From positions 1-64,000 of the forward strand of contig DCFZ01000030.1 in the NCBI GenBank assembly GCA_002314455.1: a DNA stretch of 64,000 bases. The letters are read 5' to 3'. The DNA comes from Lentisphaeria bacterium UBA1791 (GTDB lineage Bacteria; Verrucomicrobiota; Lentisphaeria; Victivallales; Victivallaceae). This document shows, piece by piece, positions 50,701 through 57,398 of this stretch. Made by a program: the position numbers and the translations under genes. Position 1 is the first letter of the stretch; every line of letters begins with the position of its first letter. The notes beneath the pieces were generated by a model. That model saw nothing but the letters and a program-made list of their open reading frames with translations. It searched no databases and had not been told where the DNA came from.

Positions 50701-50969
50701 TTGATCGAAAGCGTCGCCTTGCGGAAAACGTCGTTTGCCGCCCACGCGCGAACCCATACATAGTAGTCGCCCGTTTCCGGGAGCTCGAGCGTCGCTTTGA
50801 TCACCGCCTTGTCGGCGTTGAAGTGCACGTAGCCATTGCCGTTGGCGATGCCCCAATTTTTCGCCTCGGCGGGGGCGGCGCAGTCGAAACTCTCAAATTC
50901 GGCAAGAAAAGTTGCCGCCCCGGCGGAAAGCGCTGCCGCTCCGAGTAATGCCGCCCAAAATTTTTTCAT
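47799..50969 (-). CDS. Exported ThuA-like/TIM-barrel enzyme-like protein, paralog C with CBM-like N-terminus
   Basis: 1056 aa. The signal peptide (MKKFWAALLGAAALSAGAAT) is followed by ~140 extra residues similar to the 168-aa protein at 37303 (GDYYVWVRAWAANDVFRKAT). Then come the same blocks as paralogs A and B: PILCFGAGRPWQGVEFANIF, KKYVENGGHILFTRTAPENC, YRDMDGTASGIVNFALPQSP and RVGIEGQNPLIIDQFWYRAP. The tail is GVEGNVLRDVPGDAIYLIER. GGGAA precedes the ATG, and it starts the leftward operon ending at 46099. A sugar-binding domain added to the enzyme-like core supports a polysaccharide substrate. Confidence 0.72.
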   Translation of the reverse strand: MKKFWAALLGAAALSAGAATFLAEFESFDCAAPAEAKNWGIANGNGYVHFNADKAVIKATLELPETGDYYVWVRAWAANDVFRKATLSINKQIVGTFGDGKPEGNAPGFTWQRSKKKIHLDAGKIEVRAISQSEYTRFDALILTTGDEKYTGKVENLPGLKAAFAGAVSARGNAVKSAPLYGKGEPILCFGAGRPWQGVEFANIFAKNGAAVRCVNGPYLDGLSGAPIKQHMVDKVEPKPFDGITIAFETLDQQKLVVFHLFQQTLLEDLLTPERVAALKKYVENGGHILFTRTAPENCPELMPVLLGDDCPIDEVYRANRPAGKAFENFPETLPVYGVYREVAPVAGAEVLSMIRDEKGHEVCPYIVRKKIGKGTVTFFNAERSNPRAMKEYGNWAYATSFLAALANDCAGLHLAAEKLIRYPAPIPERKQLESVKVRVADPLLALTPTAESPVVAGDTATFADGAKLVVKQGKVDFYLPGKQSPLMRDAQMPKFQTLGAARSYTSETAEAAGVTDVTKDLKLDLKYMGMSVRNNEVVLLYTGNETEMEWIFVSGKFDLDGKNFVGYADRIEIKKCPALIGSVEFTAKLNLEKPLVARRFSCYMDPRGYTDADMSGKTKGDTLQWCTFASGQPFEYVACENGVYMAHISAPFMTSQRLSRQAGSDAITDTHFAGFGRLAAPVASPWYWHWYKEGKEDGHNDFIAIYQYIRQSLRRQAGLRELPAYPHTEVSYRVTNREREEIYQKAAAAGYRFFMRQNPESPVDKLPETLPWNKEILDAGMRPYAWSAGSYVQGRDGWVYKNHPEWFARDTKGEIQRYFGTPTEVGYPVIDVNNKEFQEWYKKTVQVLIDGAKLGWIYRDMDGTASGIVNFALPQSPNSIASQIHLYKFFHDQDCRVGIEGQNPLIIDQFWYRAPLYTPLAGKEFAMLGSAPWCDLEGGVGLDPFRLGMYGCFPRFEIEATFLGVDRIPGEVERGLRVVSLVKPFNAALDHVGMPFIRETEFGTTWIGEKGGALLFWNPVREVTVDLPAGWKIKGVEGNVLRDVPGDAIYLIERQ

Positions 50970-51006
50970 CGGAAGTTCCCTTTTTTTTGTATTGTCATAT
51001 ATCGTT

Positions 51007-51034
51007 AATATAATCTCTTTCTAATCAATTACAA
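51007..51034 (-). promoter_or_regulatory. Promoter of the paralog C operon
   Basis: On the minus strand TTGTAA, 16-bp spacer, TATATT, 37 bp before the ATG at 50969. Confidence 0.65.
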
Positions 51035-51035
51035 G

Positions 51036-51221
51036 TTGGTTTTGCGACTGCAGAATGAGGCAGCTGATGAAACTTACAATGCCGTGGCAACAGCTGGCGC
51101 GGCTGTCGTCGTGCTCCCGCAAAGTTCCCGTTGTCTGCGTCATCTTGAGGAACTAGCAAACTTGATGCAGTCTGACATAATCTTCCAATCCGCTGTTAAA
51201 ATTATTGTTACGATCCGCTGA
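51036..51221 (+). pseudogene. Possible fragment of a foreign gene
   Basis: A 61-codon frame (MVLRLQNEAADETYNAVATA; LRHLEELANLMQ) with lower GC than its surroundings and no ribosome-binding site. It overlaps the last codons of the convergent transporter at 51140. It could be the tail of a deleted gene; see the findings. Confidence 0.3.
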
Positions 51222-52225
51222 AACAACGTGGAAAAACTGACGCTTGCCGGCAGACAGATGGCGGCGAGCCCCAGCACGCAGGCGACGAGCGCCGCAATTT
51301 GCATGCGCGAAATCTTTTCCTTGAGGAGCCACGCGCTCAACAGCGTAAAGGCAACGATGCACGATCCGATCATCATCGGGTAGCACATGCCGCCGAGACC
51401 GTGATCCGCCATCACGTCGATGCCGGGGTAGAGCAAAAGGTAGGAAGTGAGCAAGCTGAATGTCTGCAACGCGAAAATGTATTTCCACAAAACCGGGTTT
51501 TTGATGCCGAAAAGAAGTTTGGTTTTGAGTTCCGGCGTGAGGCGCGCAAGCGTGAAAATGATCGCGGCGACGAGCGTTCCCGCCGCCGAGGCGATCGAGC
51601 GCATAATGCTGCTGACGCCGCGGGCGCTTTCAAAGTAGCTCGGGGCGGTCGAGAGGTTCTGCTGGGTCGCCGCCAATACCATGCCGATCAGCGCGATGAT
51701 TTTCCAGTTCAGCCCCTTGGACCGGGGCGTCTTTGCCGCGTTGTTTTTGGCGGAGGCAAAGAAAATCAGCGCGAGCAGCAAAAGGATGATCCCGGCGAGG
51801 CGCGGGCCGCTCAAGGCGACGCCGAAAACACTCACGCCGACGATGAAAGGAAAGACCAGCGACGACTGAATGATTCCCCAGACGACGCCGTTGGGGCCGC
51901 GCTGCATTGCCGCCGCCATCGTCTGCAGCATTGCGAAGTTGACGGCTCCGCTGATGAAATAGGTCAAAAGAGTCCAACAGGTGACGGCAGCCGGCGCCGA
52001 GGAGTAGGAATGGGTCGCCACCATAATCAAGGAACCGATGACGACGGAAAAAAGTCCGCCGCACAACTGCACGAGCGCGGGGTCGATCCCCTTTTTGGGC
52101 GCGTCGCCCATGACGAGCCCGACGAGGCACCAGCTGCTGCCGACGAGGATCATCGCGAGAATGCCGAATGAGGTAAAGTGGAAAAACGGAACGCTCTGCA
52201 AAAACGAGATCAACGTCTGAAACAT
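51140..52225 (-). CDS. DMT superfamily transporter (RhaT/EamA-like), odd C-terminus
   Basis: 361 aa with about 10 membrane helices (FGILAMILVGSSWCLVGLVM; VVIGSLIMVATHSY; LFGIKNPVLWKYIFALQTFS). Layout and helix spacing resemble the RhaT-type sugar carriers and the protein at 17698. After the last helix (VLGLAAICLPA) an extra ~35 residues (SFSTLFQRIVTIILTADWKI and on) do not look like a normal family end. The substrate may be a deoxy sugar, given the neighbouring mutarotases, but this is only context. Its promoter abuts that of the SMR gene. Confidence 0.78.
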   Translation of the reverse strand: MFQTLISFLQSVPFFHFTSFGILAMILVGSSWCLVGLVMGDAPKKGIDPALVQLCGGLFSVVIGSLIMVATHSYSSAPAAVTCWTLLTYFISGAVNFAMLQTMAAAMQRGPNGVVWGIIQSSLVFPFIVGVSVFGVALSGPRLAGIILLLLALIFFASAKNNAAKTPRSKGLNWKIIALIGMVLAATQQNLSTAPSYFESARGVSSIMRSIASAAGTLVAAIIFTLARLTPELKTKLLFGIKNPVLWKYIFALQTFSLLTSYLLLYPGIDVMADHGLGGMCYPMMIGSCIVAFTLLSAWLLKEKISRMQIAALVACVLGLAAICLPASVSFSTLFQRIVTIILTADWKIMSDCIKFASSSR

Positions 52226-52255
52226 GGTATTACCTGCTAATTATCGTATTGATAT

Positions 52256-52312
52256 AAAATAGCATACAACCGCTTTTTTTTCAATTGCAAATTTGCCGGA
52301 TGGCGCTATATT
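52256..52312. promoter_or_regulatory. Back-to-back promoters for the DMT and SMR genes
   Basis: Leftward: TTGAAA (52284-52279), 17 bp, TATTTT (52261-52256). Rightward: TTGCAA (52285-52290), 16 bp, TATATT (52307-52312). The two -35 boxes touch. Confidence 0.65.
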
Positions 52313-52336
52313 ATTGAACACAACAAAAGGATCTTT

Positions 52337-52654
52337 ATGGCTTGGCTTTTGCTTTTTCTCGCGGGCGTCTGCGAATGCGTCTGGGCGATCGCGCTGAAAT
52401 ATTCGCACGGTTTCAGTCGTCTGGTGCCGAGCGCGGTCGTCGTGCTCGGTATGGCGGCGAGCACCATTTTGCTTGCCTTTTCCGTCAAGCATCTGCCCGT
52501 CGGCACAGCGTATGCGGTGTGGACGGGGCTGGGTGCGCTCGGTACGGCGGTCGGCGGGATTATCCTCTTTCACGAATCCGCGACTATGTGGCGCATGGTT
52601 TCCCTTGTATTGATCCTTTGCGGCATTGTCGGACTTAAACTTTTTTCAGAATAA
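52337..52654 (+). CDS. Small multidrug resistance family exporter (Gdx/SugE subtype)
   Basis: 105 aa, four membrane helices, the standard SMR size. The conserved Glu is in CECVWAIALK (Glu13). The later YAVWTGLGALGT matches the Gdx/SugE subtype motif, which exports guanidinium rather than broad drugs. AAAGG is located just upstream of the ATG. I looked for guanidine riboswitch motifs in the 110-bp leader and saw none. Gdx proteins act as dual-topology homodimers, which would explain the single gene. Confidence 0.88.
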   Translation: MAWLLLFLAGVCECVWAIALKYSHGFSRLVPSAVVVLGMAASTILLAFSVKHLPVGTAYAVWTGLGALGTAVGGIILFHESATMWRMVSLVLILCGIVGLKLFSE

Positions 52655-52667
52655 GAAAGGAAACGAA

Positions 52668-54347
52668 ATGAAAAAATTACTGACCATCCTTTTCGGCTCG
52701 GTGCTGCTTTCCGGCGGCACGGCGGCGGAGATTCCCGAAGCCAGTCAAAATATGCTTCACAACGTGATCCTGCGCTATCAGTCGCACCTGCCGGAAAATT
52801 GCGAGATCGAATTCCGGATCGACGAAACCTTGCCCGCGGAAACTTTCGTCGTTTCCGGAAATCAGAAAATTTCCATCGCGGGCGGTTCGGTGCGCGCGCT
52901 CTTTTACGGACTCGGGAAAGTGCTGCGCGACAACTCCTTCCGCGGCACGGACGCCCCCAAAAAGACGGCTCGCGGCATCTATTTCGCGACGCATTTCGGG
53001 AACTTTTACGACAATGCAAGCGAAGCGGAATTGCGCGACTACGTCGCCGATCTTTCGCTCTGGGGTTGCAACGAGATCTGCGTCTGGTTCGATATGCACC
53101 ACTTCAACGGCATCCACGATCCGGCGGCGCAGAAAAAGATCGCGCAGTTGCGCAAAATTTTCAACGCGGCGCGCGATTGCGGAATGCACGGCAATTTGCT
53201 CAGCCTCGCCAATGAAGCCTACGCCAACAGCCCGGAAAATCTTCGCGCCGACTGGCACGGGAACCACAACAACTATCGCAGTGACTTGAGCGGCCACTAC
53301 CACGTCGAAATCTGCCCGAACGCCCCCGGCGGCTTGGAATTGATTTTGCGTTGGCGCGAAGAAGTCTTTGCCGCCTTTGCCGATTGCGGCGTCGACCGCA
53401 TTTCGACGTGCCCCTACGATCAGGGCGGCTGTACCTGCGAAAAGTGCGCGCCCTTTGGCGCCAAAGGGTACTGGGTGATCATTCCGAAGTTCGTGGAACT
53501 TGCCAGAAAGCACTTCAAAAATTGTGAATTCACGATGAGCACGTGGCGGTTTGACTCCTTTACCGACGGCGAATGGGCAGATCTTTTCCGGCGCGATGCG
53601 GAATTGAAACAATACGTCAATGCTCTTTCCGTTGATCCCGCCGACGCCGGCGTCGTCGCCAAAGGTGCGCCCGGCAATCTGCCGATGACGGGCTTCAACG
53701 AGATCAGCATGGCGGGGATGCTGCCGTGGGGCGGTTTCGGCGCCAATCCGCGCCCGGTCAACTTTGAAAAGGAAATGCATCGTTGCGCCAACTTTGCCGG
53801 CGTGCGTCCCTATTCCGAGGGAATCTACGAAGATATGAATAAGATCCTGATGCTCGCGTGGTGCTGGAATCCGCGGCCGATGACGGAAATCGCCGGGGAT
53901 TACTTCGCCTTTTATTTCGGCGAAAAGACGCGGCAAAAGGGCGTCGAGGCGACGATTTTGCTTGAACAAGACTTGGAGCACCGCACGGTTCTGGTGCAGG
54001 GCGACAAACGCCGCTCCGCTTATTCGGCGGAACTGGTCGACCCGGAAAAGCCGTGGCATTTGGAGTACGAGGCGAAAAACCTCGATCTCGCCCGCGCCGA
54101 AAAGGCGCTCGCGCTGCTTGACGCGTGTCAGGTTTCGCCTGAAATCGCCGCGTCGTGGCGGTGGCGGATCCTCTATCTGCGCGCCGTCATCGACGTCAAA
54201 CTGGCGAAAAATGAAACGATCGACGCGGAGCTGGAACAGCTCTATCAGCTTTACCACTCGACCAAAACGACGATTCCGTGCCTCGTGCCCTCCGCCGAAC
54301 CGCGCTGGCGCGAAATTTTCATGGAAAAAGTGACGCAACACATTTAG
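52668..54347 (+). CDS. Exported GH20-like glycosidase-type protein
   Basis: 559 aa from the ATG at 52668 (AAAGG upstream). The signal peptide (MKKLLTILFGSVLLSGGTAA) is followed by an N-terminal beta/alpha domain typical of GH20/glucuronidase N-domains (FVVSGNQKISIAGGSVRALF; FYGLGKVLRD). A TIM barrel follows (YVADLSLWGCNEICVWFDMH; RISTCPYDQGGCTCEKCAPF, with a CxC...C cluster). I did not identify the DE pair that marks active GH20 enzymes, so family membership is at the fold level. The next gene, a NodB-like deacetylase, is 11 nt away, consistent with joint amino-sugar glycan processing. Confidence 0.7.
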   Translation: MKKLLTILFGSVLLSGGTAAEIPEASQNMLHNVILRYQSHLPENCEIEFRIDETLPAETFVVSGNQKISIAGGSVRALFYGLGKVLRDNSFRGTDAPKKTARGIYFATHFGNFYDNASEAELRDYVADLSLWGCNEICVWFDMHHFNGIHDPAAQKKIAQLRKIFNAARDCGMHGNLLSLANEAYANSPENLRADWHGNHNNYRSDLSGHYHVEICPNAPGGLELILRWREEVFAAFADCGVDRISTCPYDQGGCTCEKCAPFGAKGYWVIIPKFVELARKHFKNCEFTMSTWRFDSFTDGEWADLFRRDAELKQYVNALSVDPADAGVVAKGAPGNLPMTGFNEISMAGMLPWGGFGANPRPVNFEKEMHRCANFAGVRPYSEGIYEDMNKILMLAWCWNPRPMTEIAGDYFAFYFGEKTRQKGVEATILLEQDLEHRTVLVQGDKRRSAYSAELVDPEKPWHLEYEAKNLDLARAEKALALLDACQVSPEIAASWRWRILYLRAVIDVKLAKNETIDAELEQLYQLYHSTKTTIPCLVPSAEPRWREIFMEKVTQHI

Positions 54348-54358
54348 GGGTGGGAACG

Positions 54359-55036
54359 ATGCTTCAAGTAGCCTGTTGTTGGGATGATGCCACCGAGACC
54401 GACATCAAGTTGGTCGAACTCTTGAAAAAATATCACGGCAAAGCGACGTTCAACGTCAATTTCGGCTTTCACTACCGCGATTTCCGGCGGACGGATACGT
54501 GGCAATTCAAAGACCACCCCGATTTCATCAACCGCTGGCTCGCGAGAAACGAGATGAAAGAACTCTACCGCGACTTCAAGATCGGCGGGCACGGACTTTA
54601 CCATCTCAATTACGCCAAAGAAAAGCTTTCGGAATTCGTTTACGACCAGTGCGAAGACCGCAAAATGCTCGAGGATTTCTTTCAGATGGAAGTGCCGGGC
54701 ATGGCATATCCGTGCGGCGTCTGCGACGAAACGTCGGCAAAAGCGCTCGCCGATGCGGGGTTTGAATACGGCAGATCGACGCTTTATACGCCGGATTTTT
54801 CGACCAACGACAACGTTTTGCTGTTGCAATCGCAATCGCACTTTCTCGACGGGGAATTTCTGAAAAAAGTTGAATTTGCCAAGACGCACGGCGGCAAATT
54901 TTACTTTTGGGGACACAGTTGCGAAATGCAGAACGTGCCGGAAAAGTGGCAGCGTTTTGAGAGTTACCTCGCGGCGCTCGACGCGGATCCCGAGGTCGAA
55001 TGGGTGAACGTGATCGACCTCGTCCGCAATCGCTGA
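54359..55036 (+). CDS. Polysaccharide deacetylase (NodB-like)
   Basis: 225 aa from the ATG at 54359. NodB-fold motifs in order: CCWDDATETD (residues 6-15, catalytic/metal Asp pair; canonical TFDD is altered to WDD), GGHGLYHLNY (about residues 77-86; metal His pair, an altered HxxxH), and a late YFWGHSCEM with a further His. Such enzymes remove N-acetyl groups from chitin or peptidoglycan-type sugars. There is no signal peptide, so a cytoplasmic or coupled substrate is likely. It forms an operon with the GH20-like gene. Confidence 0.82.
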   Translation: MLQVACCWDDATETDIKLVELLKKYHGKATFNVNFGFHYRDFRRTDTWQFKDHPDFINRWLARNEMKELYRDFKIGGHGLYHLNYAKEKLSEFVYDQCEDRKMLEDFFQMEVPGMAYPCGVCDETSAKALADAGFEYGRSTLYTPDFSTNDNVLLLQSQSHFLDGEFLKKVEFAKTHGGKFYFWGHSCEMQNVPEKWQRFESYLAALDADPEVEWVNVIDLVRNR

Positions 55037-55120
55037 CAACGCATCGTTCAAAATTTTGCCACTTTGCATAATTCTTTTTGGGGCTCTGTTTCCAACGTAT
55101 GCTGCGCGGCGGTCGTTTGC

Positions 55121-55342
55121 TTATTTCAACCGAAAGTCTACCGTTTTTCGTTTTCGGGAGTCTTTCCAGGAATTGTTGCGCTTGGAGATGCCCTCAGCCG
55201 CTTTTTTATACGTGAGGAACTGGGATTGCGAAGTCTGCGACGAGGGTTTCCCTTCGGCATCATCCTTGCCATAACTTTCGTCAACACACATTGCGAATGC
55301 TAATCCAAAGCAAATAAGCAAAATTCCTTTTTTTTCTGGCAA
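55121..55342 (-). CDS. Possible small exported protein
   Basis: 73 aa from a TTG start preceded by GAGGGG. The start MPEKKGILLICFGLAFAMC looks like a signal peptide with a Cys just after it, and the rest is short, polar and lysine-rich (KRNNSWKDSRKRKTVDF). No family recognised. The TTG start and lack of conservation evidence make it tentative. Between it and rpsA no other gene is seen. Confidence 0.35.
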   Translation of the reverse strand: MPEKKGILLICFGLAFAMCVDESYGKDDAEGKPSSQTSQSQFLTYKKAAEGISKRNNSWKDSRKRKTVDFRLK

Positions 55343-55467
55343 ACCATATTTTCCCCTCTTTTTACGGAGGTGGTTTCATAATATCACAATATGCCCTGTC
55401 ACTTTTCAAAAAGCAAGCGCGCTTGAAGGCGTTTTTTTTGTAAAAGGCTTGTCGGCAACGTTATGAT

Positions 55468-55496
55468 TTGACTTTTTCTGATTGCGGGGGTATATT
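55468..55496 (+). promoter_or_regulatory. Promoter of rpsA
   Basis: TTGACT, 17-bp spacer, TATATT, 81 bp before the ATG. Confidence 0.75.
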
Positions 55497-55577
55497 ATAT
55501 CTTTATTATCGGTTAAAGATGGCACGGTGCCGCTTTAACATTCGTTCAACAACCTAAACAACAAGAAAATCAACAAC

Positions 55578-57311
55578 ATGGAAGAAAACAACTTCGCCGA
55601 TTTCCTGGATTTCAGCAACATTCCGGAAAGCATGGAGTCCCTCCTCGAATCCAAGGAGACCAAACGCTCGTTCAACAAGGGCGAGATCATCACCGGCAAA
55701 ATCACCGCCAAACGCCCCGACGGCGTCCAGGTCGACATCGGCTTCAAGGCCGAAGGTTTCATCCCCGCTGGCGAATTCGTCAAGTACGACGAAGTCAACG
55801 TCGGCGATGAGATCGAGGTCTATCTCGAAGAAATCGAAAACCGTCAAAACGCCCCGACCCTCAGCCTCCAGAAGGCCCTCTCGATCAAGGCGTGGAACAA
55901 AATTACCACCGAATACGGCGAAGGCCACATCGTCAAGGGCTTCATGGCGCACCGCGTCAAGGGCGGCCTTATGGTCGATGTCGAAGGCTTCCCCGCGTTC
56001 CTCCCCGGTTCGCAGCTTGACGTCGGCCCCGTCCACAACATGGACGAGTACCTCGGCAAGGAATTCGACGTCAAGATCATCAAGATCAACGTCGAGCGTC
56101 ACAATATCGTCGTTTCCCGCCGCGAACTCCTCGTCGAGAGCCTCCGCGATCAGCGCTCCAAGCTCCTCGATGAAATGGCGGTCGGCGAAACCCGCCACGG
56201 CGTCGTCAAGAACATCACCGATTTCGGCGCGTTCATCGACCTTGGCGGCGTCGACGGTCTGCTCCACATCACCGACATTTCCTGGGGCCGCATCTCGCAT
56301 CCCTCTGAAGTGCTCTCGGTCGGTCAGGAACTTGACATCGTCGTCATCGGCATCGACAAGGAAAAGGGCCGCGTTTCCCTCGGCCTCAAGCAGAAAACCC
56401 GCAATCCGTGGGACGACGTCATCGAAAAGTATCCCAAAGGCAGTCAGGTTCACGGCAAGGTCGTCAACATTATGCCCTATGGCGCGTTCGTTGAGATCGA
56501 GACCGGCGTCGAGGGTTTGATCCACGTTTCCGAAATGAGCTGGACCAAGCGCATCAACAAGGCGAGCGACGTCTTGACCGCCGGTCAGGAAATCGACGCG
56601 GTCGTGCTCGACATTGATCGCGACAGCCGCAAAATTTCCCTCGGTCTGCGTCAGAATGAGCGCAATCCGTGGGAAGTCCTCGCGGAAAAATATCCCGTCG
56701 GCAAGCACATCGTCGGCAAGGTCCGCAATATGACCAACTACGGCGCTTTCGTCGAGATTGAAAACGACATCGACGGCATGATCCACGTTTCCGACATGAG
56801 CTGGACCCGCAAGATCAACAATCCCAACGAGGTTCTCAAGCCCGGTCAGGAAGTCGAAGTCGTCATCCTCGAGATCAATCCCGAGCAGCAGCGTATTTCC
56901 CTCGGTCTCAAGCAGGTCGAGGAAGATCCCTGGGCGAACATCGACCAGCTCTACAAGGTCGGCGACGTCGTCAAGGGCAAAGTTTCCAAGATCGCCGTTT
57001 TCGGCGCGTTCATCGAACTCAGCAACAAGATCGACGGTCTCATCCACATTTCGCAGTTGAGCCACGATCGCGTTGACAAGGTCAAAGACGTGCTCAAGAT
57101 CGGCGATGAAGTCGAAGCGCGCGTGATCAAAGTCGACCACGACGAACGCCGCATCGGCCTCTCGATCAAGGCGCTCGGCGAAGACTTCACCGAGGCGGAC
57201 CTCAAGGCCGCCGAGGAAGAGTACACCGCCGCGCTGAAACCCGGCGAAGACATGGTCGACGTCGGCGAGATCTTCAACGACGAGTCGTTGGCCGGTCTCA
57301 AACTGAACTAA
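55578..57311 (+). CDS. rpsA: 30S ribosomal protein S1
   Basis: 577 aa with six S1 RNA-binding domains, the usual number for S1. They begin with GEIITGKITAKRPDGVQVDI (~residue 35), GHIVKGFMAHRVKGGLMVDV, RHGVVKNITDFGAFIDLGGV, VHGKVVNIMPYGAFVEIETG, VGKVRNMTNYGAFVEIENDI and VKGKVSKIAVFGAFIELSNK. S1 tethers mRNA to the 30S subunit. There is no Shine-Dalgarno motif before the ATG (the leader is ATCAACAAC), which is also common for S1 genes elsewhere, where S1 autoregulates. Codon use is highly biased, as expected for an abundant protein. Confidence 0.95.
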   Translation: MEENNFADFLDFSNIPESMESLLESKETKRSFNKGEIITGKITAKRPDGVQVDIGFKAEGFIPAGEFVKYDEVNVGDEIEVYLEEIENRQNAPTLSLQKALSIKAWNKITTEYGEGHIVKGFMAHRVKGGLMVDVEGFPAFLPGSQLDVGPVHNMDEYLGKEFDVKIIKINVERHNIVVSRRELLVESLRDQRSKLLDEMAVGETRHGVVKNITDFGAFIDLGGVDGLLHITDISWGRISHPSEVLSVGQELDIVVIGIDKEKGRVSLGLKQKTRNPWDDVIEKYPKGSQVHGKVVNIMPYGAFVEIETGVEGLIHVSEMSWTKRINKASDVLTAGQEIDAVVLDIDRDSRKISLGLRQNERNPWEVLAEKYPVGKHIVGKVRNMTNYGAFVEIENDIDGMIHVSDMSWTRKINNPNEVLKPGQEVEVVILEINPEQQRISLGLKQVEEDPWANIDQLYKVGDVVKGKVSKIAVFGAFIELSNKIDGLIHISQLSHDRVDKVKDVLKIGDEVEARVIKVDHDERRIGLSIKALGEDFTEADLKAAEEEYTAALKPGEDMVDVGEIFNDESLAGLKLN

Positions 57312-57341
57312 AGTTTTCGGTTCAGTTGTTATGACTACGCA

Positions 57342-57378
57342 AAGCCGGGCTGGAATTTTTTCAGCCCGGCTTTTGTGT
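57342..57378 (+). terminator. Terminator of rpsA
   Basis: 11-bp perfect stem AAGCCGGGCTG/CAGCCCGGCTT with a 9-nt loop, followed by TTGTGTTTT. Confidence 0.85.
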
Positions 57379-57398
57379 TTTCAAGCGGAGTTTTGCCG

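Noticed and set aside
47439..50948. A 1169-codon plus-strand open frame opposite paralog C
   Set aside because: Antisense to a gene with a signal peptide, clear homology to two paralogs and a good start. Long antisense frames are expected with strong C/G bias at third positions.
52226..52336. A guanidine riboswitch upstream of the Gdx-like gene
   Set aside because: The leader has no ykkC core or paired ACGR loops and is only ~110 nt, mostly promoter.
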